A model generated the notes under the pieces. It saw nothing but the letters and a program-made list of their open reading frames with translations. It was not told the DNA's origin and searched no databases. Of a stretch of 64,000 bases of DNA, positions 1 to 7,877 are shown one piece after another. This DNA is from Actinoplanes sp. L3-i22 (GTDB lineage Bacteria; Actinomycetota; Actinomycetes; Mycobacteriales; Micromonosporaceae): positions 9,184,501 to 9,248,500 of the forward strand of contig NZ_AP024745.1 of the NCBI RefSeq assembly GCF_019704555.1, written 5' to 3'. How positions within the stretch are numbered: the stretch's first letter is position 1; each line of letters starts with the position of its first letter. The position numbers and the translations under genes were made by a program.

Positions 1-519
1 CTTGGTGTCGCAGCCGGTCACGGCCACTTTCCGGGGTGCGGTGACCCGGTCGAGGGTGAACCGGATCGCGCCCGCGGAGACCGTGTCGAAGTACTTGTCG
101 ACGTTCGCGGTGGTGGTGGCGAAGGCGTCCGCGGTGGGCACGGTGGTCTGATCGGTTCCGGACTGCCAGAAGACCGGCACGATCACCAGGTGGTGGGTTC
201 CGCTCACGGTCGCATTCGAGGCGATTGAGGTACGGGCGTTTACCGCGCTGACCGTGCCGTTCGCGCGCCGGGTCACGGCGACGCTCGCACCGGGCGCGAT
301 GTCCCGCGCGAGGCCGCCCGGGATCTCGACGGTTCCACCGGCGGTGGTGGTGACCGTGGTCCGGACGTCGTCGGGCGCGACGGTGAACGTGTCGGCTACG
401 GCGCGCTGCAGGACGCCGGTCTCCGTGGTCTCGGCCGGGGCGGCGTGGGCGGCGGCCGGGGTGGCGAGCAGGAGGGCCGCGCCGAGCAGCGCACTACGGC
501 GGAACGGATACCGGGTCAT
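1..519 (-). CDS. Secreted protein, N-terminal part (runs off left edge)
   Basis: The reverse strand reads an uninterrupted 173-codon frame that leaves the window at base 1. It starts MTRYPFRRSALLG, followed by a hydrophobic stretch and an ATPAAAHA-like signal-peptidase site, so the product is exported. The mature part begins with a Thr/Val-rich propeptide-like region. Then comes a segment (VIVPVFWQSG, later DKYFDTVSAG and TGCDTK at the edge) that resembles the start of M6/M11-type secreted metallopeptidases, but no zinc motif lies inside the window, so that is only a guess. The start at 519 is chosen because GGTGGCGG precedes it; an in-frame ATG at 531 is an alternative. Confidence 0.75.
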   Translation of the reverse strand, partial: MTRYPFRRSALLGAALLLATPAAAHAAPAETTETGVLQRAVADTFTVAPDDVRTTVTTTAGGTVEIPGGLARDIAPGASVAVTRRANGTVSAVNARTSIASNATVSGTHHLVIVPVFWQSGTDQTTVPTADAFATTTANVDKYFDTVSAGAIRFTLDRVTAPRKVAVTGCDTK

Positions 520-559
520 GGCCGCCACCATCGGCGTACCGTGAAGGATCTTGAGAAAA

Positions 560-720
560 CGCAGGCCCTGGACTTCCAACCGGGCGTGCTGCCCCACGTG
601 CCGCTGATCGTGGGCCGCGCGGGCGCGCATGCTCGTCGGGACCAGCGTTACCCGGGATGCCCTGGTCCTCGAGGTAGGCATCCAGCTCGAGGAAATGCAG
701 GAGCGAGCGCCGCATCTCCC
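560..720 (-). pseudogene. Decayed C-terminal fragment of an XRE-family regulator
   Basis: On the minus strand the frame reads MRRSLLHFLELDAYLEDQGIPG. It closely matches the C-terminal end of the intact XRE protein at 4219-4563 (MRERLYAYLELDNYLTSQGI). Just after this the DNA still resembles the start of the downstream ImmA gene (PDEHA against PNEQHA), but the stop codon and the rest are gone. No HTH region is present upstream in any frame. This looks like the remains of a second XRE-ImmA pair. Similarity was judged by eye only. Confidence 0.45.
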
Positions 721-766
721 CTGTCCCGGCTCCGCCGAGTCAGGATTGGCAGAACCGACCTGTCGT

Positions 767-1270
767 CTACCGGCTGTCGACGGCGGTGCGCAGCGAGCGC
801 AGCGCGTAGTGGGCGCGGGACTTCACCGTGCCGACCGGAACACCGAGCTGGCGGGCGACCTCGCCCGGGCTGCGACCCCGCACGTACAACTCGGCCAGCA
901 CCCGCCGATGCGGCAGGCTCAGATCCCCGATCGCGCGCCGCAACGACTCGACCGCCAGCACCGTCGCCGACGTCTCGTCCGGCCCAGGCTCGTACCGATC
1001 GCTGAGGCCAACCTCGGACGGCCGGACCTGCTTACGACGGATGGAGTCGATGGCCACGTTGCGGGCCACCGTGAACAGCCAGCGGCGGGTGCGCTCCGCC
1101 CCGGCCGGCAACACGTCGATATGCCGCCACGCCCGGATCATCGTCTCCTGCAGAAGATCCTCGGCACTGGACCGGTTACCCGCGGTGAACCCGGACAGGA
1201 AGCCGAGCAGGTCCCGGGAATGCCGGCGGTATATCTCGGTCAGGCGCTCATCGTTCACGCTGCCCACCAT
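767..1270 (-). CDS. ECF-type RNA polymerase sigma factor
   Basis: This 167-residue protein has the two sigma-70 domains of an extracytoplasmic-function sigma factor. Region 2 (about residues 8-75) contains DLLQETMIRAW and the WLFTVARNVAIDSIRR core that binds the -10 element. Region 4 (about 108-163) is an HTH with LPHRRVLAELYVRG and GVPVGTVKSRAHYALR. Length is normal for the family. It would redirect RNA polymerase to a small regulon. No anti-sigma gene follows in the window, since the next stretch on this strand is an XRE remnant, so its control is unclear. It is divergent from a LAL regulator across a palindrome-bearing spacer. An in-frame GTG at 1258 is a possible alternative start. Confidence 0.9.
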   Translation of the reverse strand: MVGSVNDERLTEIYRRHSRDLLGFLSGFTAGNRSSAEDLLQETMIRAWRHIDVLPAGAERTRRWLFTVARNVAIDSIRRKQVRPSEVGLSDRYEPGPDETSATVLAVESLRRAIGDLSLPHRRVLAELYVRGRSPGEVARQLGVPVGTVKSRAHYALRSLRTAVDSR

Positions 1271-1316
1271 GCGAGGACCCGCCCGCTGGTCGCGCCCGTG
1301 ACGCGTACTGGCCCCC

Positions 1317-1384
1317 GGGTCCCGTGATTGTCACGGGTCAACCCCCACGTATACGGGACTTCCGGGTTCACCACGGGACCCGTG
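1317..1384. promoter_or_regulatory. Paired palindromes in the ECF/LAL divergent promoter region
   Basis: Two perfect inverted repeats lie in the 160-bp spacer. CCCGTGA-TTG-TCACGGG is at 1321-1337 and CACGGG-A-CCCGTG at 1372-1384. The 10-mer GGGTCCCGTG occurs at 1317-1326 and again, in opposite orientation, at 1372-1381, so the two sites are arranged as mirror images. This is the layout expected of operators serving two divergent promoters. The binding protein is unknown; the adjacent LAL regulator is the simplest candidate. Confidence 0.5.
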
Positions 1385-1430
1385 ACGTCCCTTATTGACG
1401 GTCCGTGAGCACAGCGCCAAGGATCGAGAT

Positions 1431-4139
1431 GTGTTGCGGGGGCGGAATAGAGAGCAGGCGGCACTGTCCGGCCTGGTACAGGCGGCCCGGGGCGGCCGCA
1501 GTGGTGCGCTGGTGGTCCTCGGCGAGGCGGGGATCGGCAAGTCGGCCCTGCTGGACGCGGCGGTGGCGAACACCCGGGACCTGCGGGTGGCAAGGGTGTC
1601 CGGCGTCGAGGCCGAGATGGAGCTGCCGTTCGCGGCGCTGCAACGGCTGTGCGGCCCGGTGCTGGATCACCTGGACCGGCTGCCGGGGCCGCAGCGCGAC
1701 GCCTTGCAGGTCACCTTCGGCCTGCGCGCCGGCCCGGCACCGGAACCGTTCTTCGTCGGCTTGGCAGTGCTGACGCTGCTCGCCGAGGTCGCCACCGAGC
1801 GGCCGCTGGTGTGCGTGATCGACGACGCCCAGTGGCTGGACCAGGCATCCGCGCAGACCCTGGCGTTCGTCGCCCGGCGGCTGCTCGCCGAGTCGGTCGT
1901 GATGATCTTCGCGATCCGGGAGCAGACCGACAGCCTCGGGAAGCTGCCCGAGCTGCGGATCACCGGCCTGGCCGAGAAGGACGCCCGCGAACTGCTGGAG
2001 TCGGTGGTCCGCTGGCCGGTCGACGCCGACGTGCGCGGCGCGCTGCTGGCCGAGGCCCGGGGCAATCCGCTCGCCCTGCTGGAGCTGCCGCTGAGCTGGT
2101 CCCCGGCGCGGCTGGCCGGCGGGTTCGGCCTGGCCCGCGGGCACGGCCGGATCGAGGAGAGCTTCCTGCGCCGCATCGACGAGCTGTCCGCAGACGCGCG
2201 ACTGCTGTTGTTGCTGGCCGCCGCCGACCCGGTCGGTGACCCGTTCCTGCTGCGCCGGGCCGCCGCGAACCTCGGGCTGGGTTCGGAGGCCGGCGACCCG
2301 CTGCACGCGGCCGGCCTGCTGCGGATCGGCTCCCGGGTGGTGTTCCGGCACACCCTGGTCCGGTCCGCGGTCTACGGCGCCGCCTCGTCGGCGAACCGGC
2401 GCCGGGTGCACGCCGCGCTGGCCGAGGCCACCGCGCGGGAGGCCGACCCGGACCGGCACGCCTGGCACCGGGCGTACGCGACGGCCGGCACCGACGAGAC
2501 GGTCGCCGCCGAGCTGGCGGCCTCCGCCGACCGGGCCCAGGCTCGGGGTGGCCTGGCCGCCGCGGCGGCGTTCCTGGAACGCTCCGCCGAGCTGACCGCC
2601 GACCCGGGCGTGCGCGCCGACCGGGAGCTGGCCGCCGCACGGGCCAAGTACCGGGCCGGCGCGCCGGACGCGGCCGCGGCCCTGCTGGCCGGCGCCGACC
2701 TGGGCCCGGCCGACGAACTGCGCGGCGCGATGATCAGCCTGCTGCGCGGGCAGATGGCGTTCGCCTCGGCCACCCGCAGCGCCGAATCACCCGGCCTGCT
2801 CGTCGACACCGCCCGGCGGCTCGATCCGCTGGACCCGGACCTGGCCCGGCAGACGTACCTGGAGGCGTTCGCCGGTGCGGTCTTCGTCGGGCGGTTCGCC
2901 ACCGCGACCGGGCTGGCCGAGGTGGCCACCGCCGCCCTGAAGACCAGCGCCGAGGGCCCGCCCGGGCCGCGTGACCTGCTGCTCGACGGGCTGGCCCGGC
3001 TCTACACCGACGGCTTCGAGGCGGGTACCGACCTGATCCGCCGGGCGCTGGCCGACTTCCGGCAGGGCGTCGCCGCGCAGGACGCGATCCACCTGGTCTA
3101 CGTCGTGTCGCACGCCGCCCACACGGTCTGGGACGACGAGGCGTGGCAGGAACTGACCATGCGGCACCTGCGCAACGCCCGGGCCACCGGCGCGCTCGCC
3201 GGGCTGCCGTTCATCCTCTACCAGCGGCTCGCGCTGCACCTGCACCAGGGCGAGCTCGCGCAGGCCGCCGCCCTGGTCGACGAGGTCGACGCGGTCGGGG
3301 CGGCCACCGGTGACGGGCAGCCGCCGATCGCCGCGCTCGCGGTCGCCGCGTACCGCGGGCAGGAGCCGGCGGTGTCCGCGCTGCTCGACGAGGTCACCGA
3401 CACGCTGACCGAACGTGGTCAGGGCGCGGTGCTGACCGCGATGCACCTGTTCGGCGCGGTGCTGCACAACGGGCTCGGCCACTACGCGCAGGCGCAGGCC
3501 GCCGCCGAGCAGGCCACCACGTACCAGCTGGAGGCCGGATTCGCCGGCTGGGCACTGGTCGAACTGGTCGACGCGGCGGTCCGCAACGGCGACCGGGCGG
3601 CCGCCACCAGGGCGTTCGCACGACTCGCGGCCCGCACCGGGCCCAGCGGCAGCGACTGGGGGCTGGGCGTCGAGGCCCGCTCGCGGGCCCTGCTCACCGA
3701 AGGGGCCCCGGCCGAGCCGCTCTATCGCGAGGCGGTCGAGCGGCTGGGCCGCTGCCGCGCCGCCTTCATGCTGGCAAGAACACATTTGGTGTACGGCGAA
3801 TGGCTGCGCCGCGCGGGACGCAACGGCGACGCCCGCGAGCAGTTGCGGACGGCGTACGACATGTTCTCGTCCTTCGGTGCCGAGGCCTACACCGAGCGGG
3901 CCGGCCGGGAACTTGCCGCAACCGGCGCCCCGATCCAGGCTCGCGTCGTCGCCACCCCGACCGAACTGACCCCGCAGGAGCGGCAGATCGCCCGCCGCGC
4001 CCGCGACGGCCAGTCGAACACCGAGATCGGCGCCGAACTGTTCCTGAGCGGCCGAACCGTGGAATGGCACCTGCGCAAGGTCTTCACCAAACTCGCCATC
4101 AGCAACCGCCGCGAACTACGCACCGCCCTCCGCGACTGA
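1431..4139 (+). CDS. LAL-type LuxR-family transcriptional regulator
   Basis: This large ATP-dependent LuxR regulator has 902 residues. An N-terminal AAA/STAND ATPase holds Walker A GEAGIGKS at about residues 31-38 and Walker B VIDDAQWLD near 130. A long alpha-helical TPR-like middle follows. A C-terminal LuxR HTH at about 840-900 contains LTPQERQIARRA, SNTEIGAELFLSGRTVEWHLRKV and KLAISNRREL. Such proteins are cytoplasmic activators, often of secondary metabolism or sugar use, gated by ATP and an unknown ligand. The GTG at 1431 is preferred because AAGGA lies seven bases upstream and family members start with MLRGR-like sequence; earlier starts in frame lack a ribosome site. Regulatory targets cannot be told from sequence. 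Confidence 0.9.
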   Translation: MLRGRNREQAALSGLVQAARGGRSGALVVLGEAGIGKSALLDAAVANTRDLRVARVSGVEAEMELPFAALQRLCGPVLDHLDRLPGPQRDALQVTFGLRAGPAPEPFFVGLAVLTLLAEVATERPLVCVIDDAQWLDQASAQTLAFVARRLLAESVVMIFAIREQTDSLGKLPELRITGLAEKDARELLESVVRWPVDADVRGALLAEARGNPLALLELPLSWSPARLAGGFGLARGHGRIEESFLRRIDELSADARLLLLLAAADPVGDPFLLRRAAANLGLGSEAGDPLHAAGLLRIGSRVVFRHTLVRSAVYGAASSANRRRVHAALAEATAREADPDRHAWHRAYATAGTDETVAAELAASADRAQARGGLAAAAAFLERSAELTADPGVRADRELAAARAKYRAGAPDAAAALLAGADLGPADELRGAMISLLRGQMAFASATRSAESPGLLVDTARRLDPLDPDLARQTYLEAFAGAVFVGRFATATGLAEVATAALKTSAEGPPGPRDLLLDGLARLYTDGFEAGTDLIRRALADFRQGVAAQDAIHLVYVVSHAAHTVWDDEAWQELTMRHLRNARATGALAGLPFILYQRLALHLHQGELAQAAALVDEVDAVGAATGDGQPPIAALAVAAYRGQEPAVSALLDEVTDTLTERGQGAVLTAMHLFGAVLHNGLGHYAQAQAAAEQATTYQLEAGFAGWALVELVDAAVRNGDRAAATRAFARLAARTGPSGSDWGLGVEARSRALLTEGAPAEPLYREAVERLGRCRAAFMLARTHLVYGEWLRRAGRNGDAREQLRTAYDMFSSFGAEAYTERAGRELAATGAPIQARVVATPTELTPQERQIARRARDGQSNTEIGAELFLSGRTVEWHLRKVFTKLAISNRRELRTALRD

Positions 4140-4218
4140 CAGCAGCAGTCGACGCCCGCGGCGTTTGCCGGGCTGCTCGCCACCTGCCATCATGAATAGC
4201 GGAGGGAGGCTTATTCAG

Positions 4219-4563
4219 ATGTACGTTGACACGCGGAAACTTGGGCTGCGGGTGCGCGAGGCACGGGAAGCGGCAGGCATCTCGCAGGACGCCGCGCGCA
4301 GGGCGATCGACGTCTCCCAGCCGACCTACTCGCGGATCGAGAGCGGCGATCGCCCGCTGAAGGGTGACGAGCTGATTCGGCTCGCGGATTGCTTCGGTGT
4401 CCGCGCGGCCGTGATCACCGGGCTGCCCGAGGTGCGCGAGCGAGCCCGGTTCGCGGCTCGAACCGACGGTGACCTCGCACCGATGGCCATCATGCGCGAA
4501 CGCCTCTACGCCTATCTGGAGCTGGACAACTACCTGACCAGCCAGGGCATCACGGGAGCATGA
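4219..4563 (+). CDS. XRE-family HTH regulator/antitoxin of an XRE-ImmA-PIN module
   Basis: This protein has 114 residues. The N-terminal third is a Cro/CI-type HTH: LGLRVREAREAAGISQ, then VSQPTYSRIESGDRPLKG, then LIRLADCFGV. The C-terminal part ends with a family-type tail (LELDNYLTSQGI). The ATG at 4219 is chosen because GGAGGGAGG sits nine bases upstream. It is followed after one base by an ImmA/IrrE peptidase gene and then by an overlapping PIN-like gene, so the three are surely cotranscribed. By analogy with ImmR/ImmA pairs it should repress the operon and be a substrate of the peptidase; here it may also restrain the PIN protein. That last role is inference. Confidence 0.85.
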   Translation: MYVDTRKLGLRVREAREAAGISQDAARRAIDVSQPTYSRIESGDRPLKGDELIRLADCFGVRAAVITGLPEVRERARFAARTDGDLAPMAIMRERLYAYLELDNYLTSQGITGA

Positions 4564-4564
4564 C

Positions 4565-5374
4565 GTGAGCCCCAACGAGCAGCACGCCCAGCAGCTCGCC
4601 GACGCGTTCCGGGCTGAGCACGGGCTCGACGACGCCCCGATCAAGGACATGCACGAGCTGGTGCATGCCACCAAGGGCATCGACGTGATCAGCATGAGCG
4701 TGCCGGACGCCGAGCACGGCCTGTCGATGTGCGACCCGGTCACCGGCCGGGTCGTCATCGCCGTCGCGACGACACCACATCCCATGCGCCAGCGATCGTC
4801 GATCGCCCACGAACTCGGGCACGTCGTCTCCGGCGACCTGGAGCGCGACGCGCGCCTGGTGCCCGGCGAACGATCGCCGGAGGAGATTCGCGCCGACGCC
4901 TTCGCCCGTCACCTGTTGCTTCCTCTCGACGGCGTGCGGCACCGCATTCCCGCCGGCACCTCGGGCGGCCTCGCGCTCTCGGCCCTCTCCGACCTGGTCC
5001 AGGAGTTCGAGGTGTCCCCGCACCTCGCGGCGATCCAGTTGCGCACGCTCGGCCTGATCGATGCCGGCACCTGCACGGCGTGGAGCGGCAAATCCGCGGC
5101 GAACCTGGCGATGACGTTCGGCTGGGCCAGCCAGTACCGCGGCCTGACGGCAGACTCGTCGGCCCCTCGTGCCCCACAGTCGCTGATGGCCCGCGCGGTC
5201 GAGGGCTACCAGCGCGGGGTGCTCGGCATCACCGAGCTGGCCGCCTGGTACGGCCAGGACGTCACCGACCTCGAGAACGAACTCGGCACACCGCAGCTGC
5301 CTGATCAGCACGACGAGTGGGACGACGACGCCCCGCTCTTCCCCGAGGACCGGCGAGAGGAGCCGGCCTGGTGA
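4565..5374 (+). CDS. ImmA/IrrE family zinc metallopeptidase
   Basis: This 269-residue protein starts at GTG 4565, one base after the XRE stop. The peptidase core carries HELGH at residues 82-86, followed by EEIRADAFARHLLLP, which supplies the third zinc ligand and the typical second half of the fold. A predicted helical C-terminal region follows and ends in a very acidic tail (DEWDDD). Family members such as Bacillus ImmA and Deinococcus IrrE cleave XRE-type repressors when triggered by stress or a signal. Its position between an XRE gene and a PIN-like gene suggests cleavage of the XRE protein to release the operon. All catalytic residues appear intact. Confidence 0.87.
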   Translation: MSPNEQHAQQLADAFRAEHGLDDAPIKDMHELVHATKGIDVISMSVPDAEHGLSMCDPVTGRVVIAVATTPHPMRQRSSIAHELGHVVSGDLERDARLVPGERSPEEIRADAFARHLLLPLDGVRHRIPAGTSGGLALSALSDLVQEFEVSPHLAAIQLRTLGLIDAGTCTAWSGKSAANLAMTFGWASQYRGLTADSSAPRAPQSLMARAVEGYQRGVLGITELAAWYGQDVTDLENELGTPQLPDQHDEWDDDAPLFPEDRREEPAW

Positions 5375-5976
5375 GCATCCTGCTTGACGCGGGCCCTTCC
5401 CTGAACTTCCTCGCCGTCGGCCAGCAGAACATCCTGATCCAGATCGCGCAGTCGCAGAAGCTTCGCCTCGCGGCACCGGCCCGGGTCGACAGCGAGGTCA
5501 CCGGGATGAGCCGCAGCGACCGCTTCAAGAACACCGGTGCCCGGACCACCTGGAACACGCTGAAGAGTTCGGGCCGCGTCGAGATCCTGCCCGATGAGCT
5601 CACCACCTGGCAGTTCACCGAGGCGGTGGCTCGGATCAGCGGCATGCCGGCCCGCGACCGCGTCCGTGACCGCAGGAGCCTCGGCGAAATCATGGTGCTG
5701 GCGCACGCGTCGGTCTTCGTCCAGCAGGGCCACGACGTATTCGTCATGATCGACGAGACCGATGGACGTCGGCGGGCAAGCCGGGAAGCTCAGTGGCTGC
5801 GCGACAACGGCCACACCAAACGGCTGGAGCTCTGGTCCACCCGGCGCGTACTGCAGGCGGCGGGCCGTCAGCAGGGCTGGATCGTCGGCGGCCTGACCTG
5901 GGAGCAGGTCTACGACCAGATGATCGCCTACGACGACGGGCTGATTCCACGCTCGCAGTGGCGGACGAAACCCTGA
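5371..5976 (+). CDS. PIN-like domain protein, putative toxin/RNase of the XRE-ImmA module
   Basis: This 201-residue protein starts at a GTG that overlaps the ImmA stop by four bases (GTGA), with GAGAGGAG upstream, so its translation is coupled. The N-terminus (LLDAGPSLNFL) is a typical PIN first strand with acidic Asp6. Further acidic residues at Glu42, Glu106 (SLGEIMVLAHA) and Asp128 (VMIDETDG) fit the four-acid metal site of PIN nucleases. PIN toxins cut tRNA, rRNA or mRNA. The C-terminal 60 residues (GWIVGGLTWEQVYDQ onward) look like a separate small domain. Fold assignment is by motif only and the target is unknown. Confidence 0.7.
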   Translation: MSILLDAGPSLNFLAVGQQNILIQIAQSQKLRLAAPARVDSEVTGMSRSDRFKNTGARTTWNTLKSSGRVEILPDELTTWQFTEAVARISGMPARDRVRDRRSLGEIMVLAHASVFVQQGHDVFVMIDETDGRRRASREAQWLRDNGHTKRLELWSTRRVLQAAGRQQGWIVGGLTWEQVYDQMIAYDDGLIPRSQWRTKP

Positions 5977-6136
5977 CACAGCGTTCGGCGGCAATACCTG
6001 GAAGGCTGACACTTCTGGGCACACCGGTTCCCGGGACGACAACACCGAAAGCCTGAGAAGCCAGTCGCGGGTCCTCGCCGGCGCCTACGACCAGGTCACC
6101 CTCGACAACGGCGCGATTCCGGAGAACTGGCGATGA
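5945..6136 (+). pseudogene. Coding remnant translationally coupled to the lipoprotein gene
   Basis: An open frame without any ATG, GTG or TTG runs from an in-frame stop at 5942-5944 to TGA 6134-6136. From about 5984 it has strong actinobacterial codon bias and reads FGGNTWKADTSGHTGS, ending AYDQVTLDNGAIPENWR. Its stop overlaps the ATG of the next lipoprotein gene (ATGA), exactly like the small gene/lipoprotein pair at 7401-7706 and 6736-7404. It therefore looks like the 3' end of a small gene whose front was lost when the XRE-ImmA-PIN cassette arrived. Its last residues also resemble the end of the PIN protein (YDQ, DDGLIPRSQWR), so partial duplication is another possibility. Confidence 0.5.
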
Positions 6137-6606
6137 TTCGTCGACGAACCACTGGCGCGGTGGCGGTCTGGATGACCGCCGTGGTATCGGCCTTGTCCGC
6201 CTGCTCGGGAATCGCCGTGGAGGCCAAGCCCGAGTCCGATGTGAACGCCGCAGTGCAAAAGCACGCCGATGCCATCGCGGCGCTCGCCGGCAAGGCGCTG
6301 GAGAATCCGAAGATGCTCGCCGGCCCATGCTCCGATCCGTTCGGGAGGGACAGCGACGAGGTGTACAGCGTTCAGGGTGTCTACAACCTTGCCCCGCCGG
6401 ACACCGGGACCCAGTTGGACGTCCTCTCGCGGGTTCGCACCGACTGGAAAGACAAGGGCTACACCGTTACCGACGACAGAACTGTCGCCGCTGACCAAGG
6501 TGTCCTGTCCGGCGAGACCAGGGATGGCTACAACCTCGACATCGAGACGGCTTCGCCCGACGGGTTCGCCGTCATCATCAACTCGCCCTGCTTCGAGCGC
6601 CCCTGA
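6133..6606 (+). CDS. Lipoprotein of unknown function
   Basis: This 157-residue precursor has a positively charged start (MIRRR), a hydrophobic stretch and the lipobox LSAC, so the mature protein begins at the Cys and is anchored outside the membrane. The remainder is a small soluble domain with two Cys residues (GPCSDP and SPCFERP) that could form a disulfide. No catalytic motif is evident. The ATG overlaps the stop of a coding remnant, and GGAG lies upstream. It faces, tail to tail, a second lipoprotein gene at 6736-7404 that is also coupled to a small gene. Family not recognised. Confidence 0.8.
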   Translation: MIRRRTTGAVAVWMTAVVSALSACSGIAVEAKPESDVNAAVQKHADAIAALAGKALENPKMLAGPCSDPFGRDSDEVYSVQGVYNLAPPDTGTQLDVLSRVRTDWKDKGYTVTDDRTVAADQGVLSGETRDGYNLDIETASPDGFAVIINSPCFERP

Positions 6607-6735
6607 ATCCGTAGCAGCCGTCGATGACCTTGATGATGGTCGAGCAACGGAATGAGCGTTCGACCGAGACCGGCGCTGCCGAGTTTCTGGCCCAACTTGA
6701 TCAGCACCGCGAGACCCCGCCTGCGGCCGGAGGTC

Positions 6736-7404
6736 TTACGTGAGCCCAGCTTTGATGGCTGCCATCGAAGCCTTGAGCGCCTCGATAGCCTGCGCTCGGC
6801 ACTGCGGCTTCTTGTCACCTTTGACGTCCGTGGTGATGTAGTCGAACTGGGCGTTCACCGAGACGTTGTCCATCACGGCCTCGAAGCGGAAGTTGTACTG
6901 GTACCCGTGGATGCCGTCCTTGCACGGCTTGCTCGCGCACGGCACCTCGTCGCCCAGAGGATCTGCTTGATCGAGGGTGAGCAGTTCCTCCGCCGTCTCG
7001 GGCGTGTACGGCGGGTATCCGGCCTTCGGGATATCCGCGGCCGTGTACCTGCCGTAGTCGAACTCGGCGCGGCCGAAGACGGGTGCCTTGGTCGCCACCT
7101 CGTCGTACTCGCCTTCCGGCTCGATATCGCACATCGGCGCATTGGTGGCGAATTTGGTGTAGCTGAACCTCGCGGCGTAGTGGACGGTTCCGGCGGCGGG
7201 CAGCGTCACCGTTTTCGCCAGGGTGTCACAGACCGCGCTGAGCTCGGCCTCCGTGGCCTGCTGAGCGCTGGACGCCGCCGGGCGCGCCGACGGGGCCAGC
7301 GATTGGGGTGGCTGCGTCGACTCGAGTTCGCCGGGGCTGGCTGACGAGTCGCAGCCCGCCAGCAGCAGAACGACGGCAACACCGGTCACCATTCGCCTGA
7401 TCAT
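6736..7404 (-). CDS. Lipoprotein of unknown function
   Basis: This 222-residue precursor starts MIRRMVTGVAVVLLLAGC, a canonical lipoprotein signal with Cys at residue 18. A Ser/Pro/Ala-rich linker follows, then a globular part with four Cys residues (AVCDTL, PMCDIE, VPCASKPCKDG) likely paired in disulfides. A YNFRFEAVMDNVSVNAQFDYI segment suggests a beta-rich fold. The ATG overlaps the stop of the upstream small gene by four bases (ATGA), so the two are translated together. No known domain is recognised; it resembles many short actinomycete lipoproteins encoded beside WXG-type secretion substrates. Confidence 0.8.
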   Translation of the reverse strand: MIRRMVTGVAVVLLLAGCDSSASPGELESTQPPQSLAPSARPAASSAQQATEAELSAVCDTLAKTVTLPAAGTVHYAARFSYTKFATNAPMCDIEPEGEYDEVATKAPVFGRAEFDYGRYTAADIPKAGYPPYTPETAEELLTLDQADPLGDEVPCASKPCKDGIHGYQYNFRFEAVMDNVSVNAQFDYITTDVKGDKKPQCRAQAIEALKASMAAIKAGLT

Positions 7405-7706
7405 CGGGTCTTCTCCGTCTCGTAGTCGAGCCCGCCAGTGTCGTTGTCGCCCGGGGTCGTGTCGTTGACATACGAGGGTGCACCGGGAATGTGCACTTGC
7501 CAGCCGCTGCGATCGGTGTCCCCGGCCCAGTCGCGAGCCCGGCTCGGAGCCTGGCACTGGTGGAACGCGGTCTTGAACGAGCCGTTCTCCCAGCAGGCCG
7601 CCGCGACCTCTTTACGCCAACGCTTCGTCAGAGCCTTGCGGAACGCGTTCACTTCGGCTTCGAGCGCGGCGTAGAAGTTGGTGTCGTAGATGATGCCGCC
7701 GGCCAC
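7401..7706 (-). CDS. Small WXG-like protein coupled to a lipoprotein
   Basis: This 101-residue protein starts at GTG 7706 with GGGGGAGG six bases upstream. The first half is helical (FYAALEAEVNAFRKALTKRWRKEV). The second half is polar and Gly/Asp-rich (RSGWQVHIPG, TPGDNDTGGLDYETEKTR). There is no signal peptide. Its stop overlaps the ATG of the lipoprotein gene. The length and helical start recall WXG100-type substrates, but a clear W-x-G hairpin is not visible, so the link to type VII secretion is weak. A Cys at the AAACWENG segment is unusual for such proteins. Confidence 0.65.
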   Translation of the reverse strand: MAGGIIYDTNFYAALEAEVNAFRKALTKRWRKEVAAACWENGSFKTAFHQCQAPSRARDWAGDTDRSGWQVHIPGAPSYVNDTTPGDNDTGGLDYETEKTR

Positions 7707-7801
7707 GTCGACCTCCCCCGTGAATTTCTGGCTCCCCCTCCTAGCTAGTCATGTGCCAAGCGCTAGCGGTCGGAGCATGAAATTTGTTGATCTAAGCGCC
7801 T

Positions 7802-7830
7802 GCCCTGACCGGCGAACCGCTGGTCAGGGC
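7802..7830 (-). terminator. Hairpin downstream of the GT-C gene
   Basis: A 9-bp perfect stem, GCCCTGACC and GGTCAGGGC, flanks an 11-base loop. It lies 48 bases past the end of the glycosyltransferase gene read on the minus strand. No T-run follows, which is common for terminators in very GC-rich genomes. Confidence 0.5.
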
Positions 7831-7877
7831 ATCACTCTGAGCCGCCTGACGGAATTGAGCCCGTCGTCCTGCGCTGG

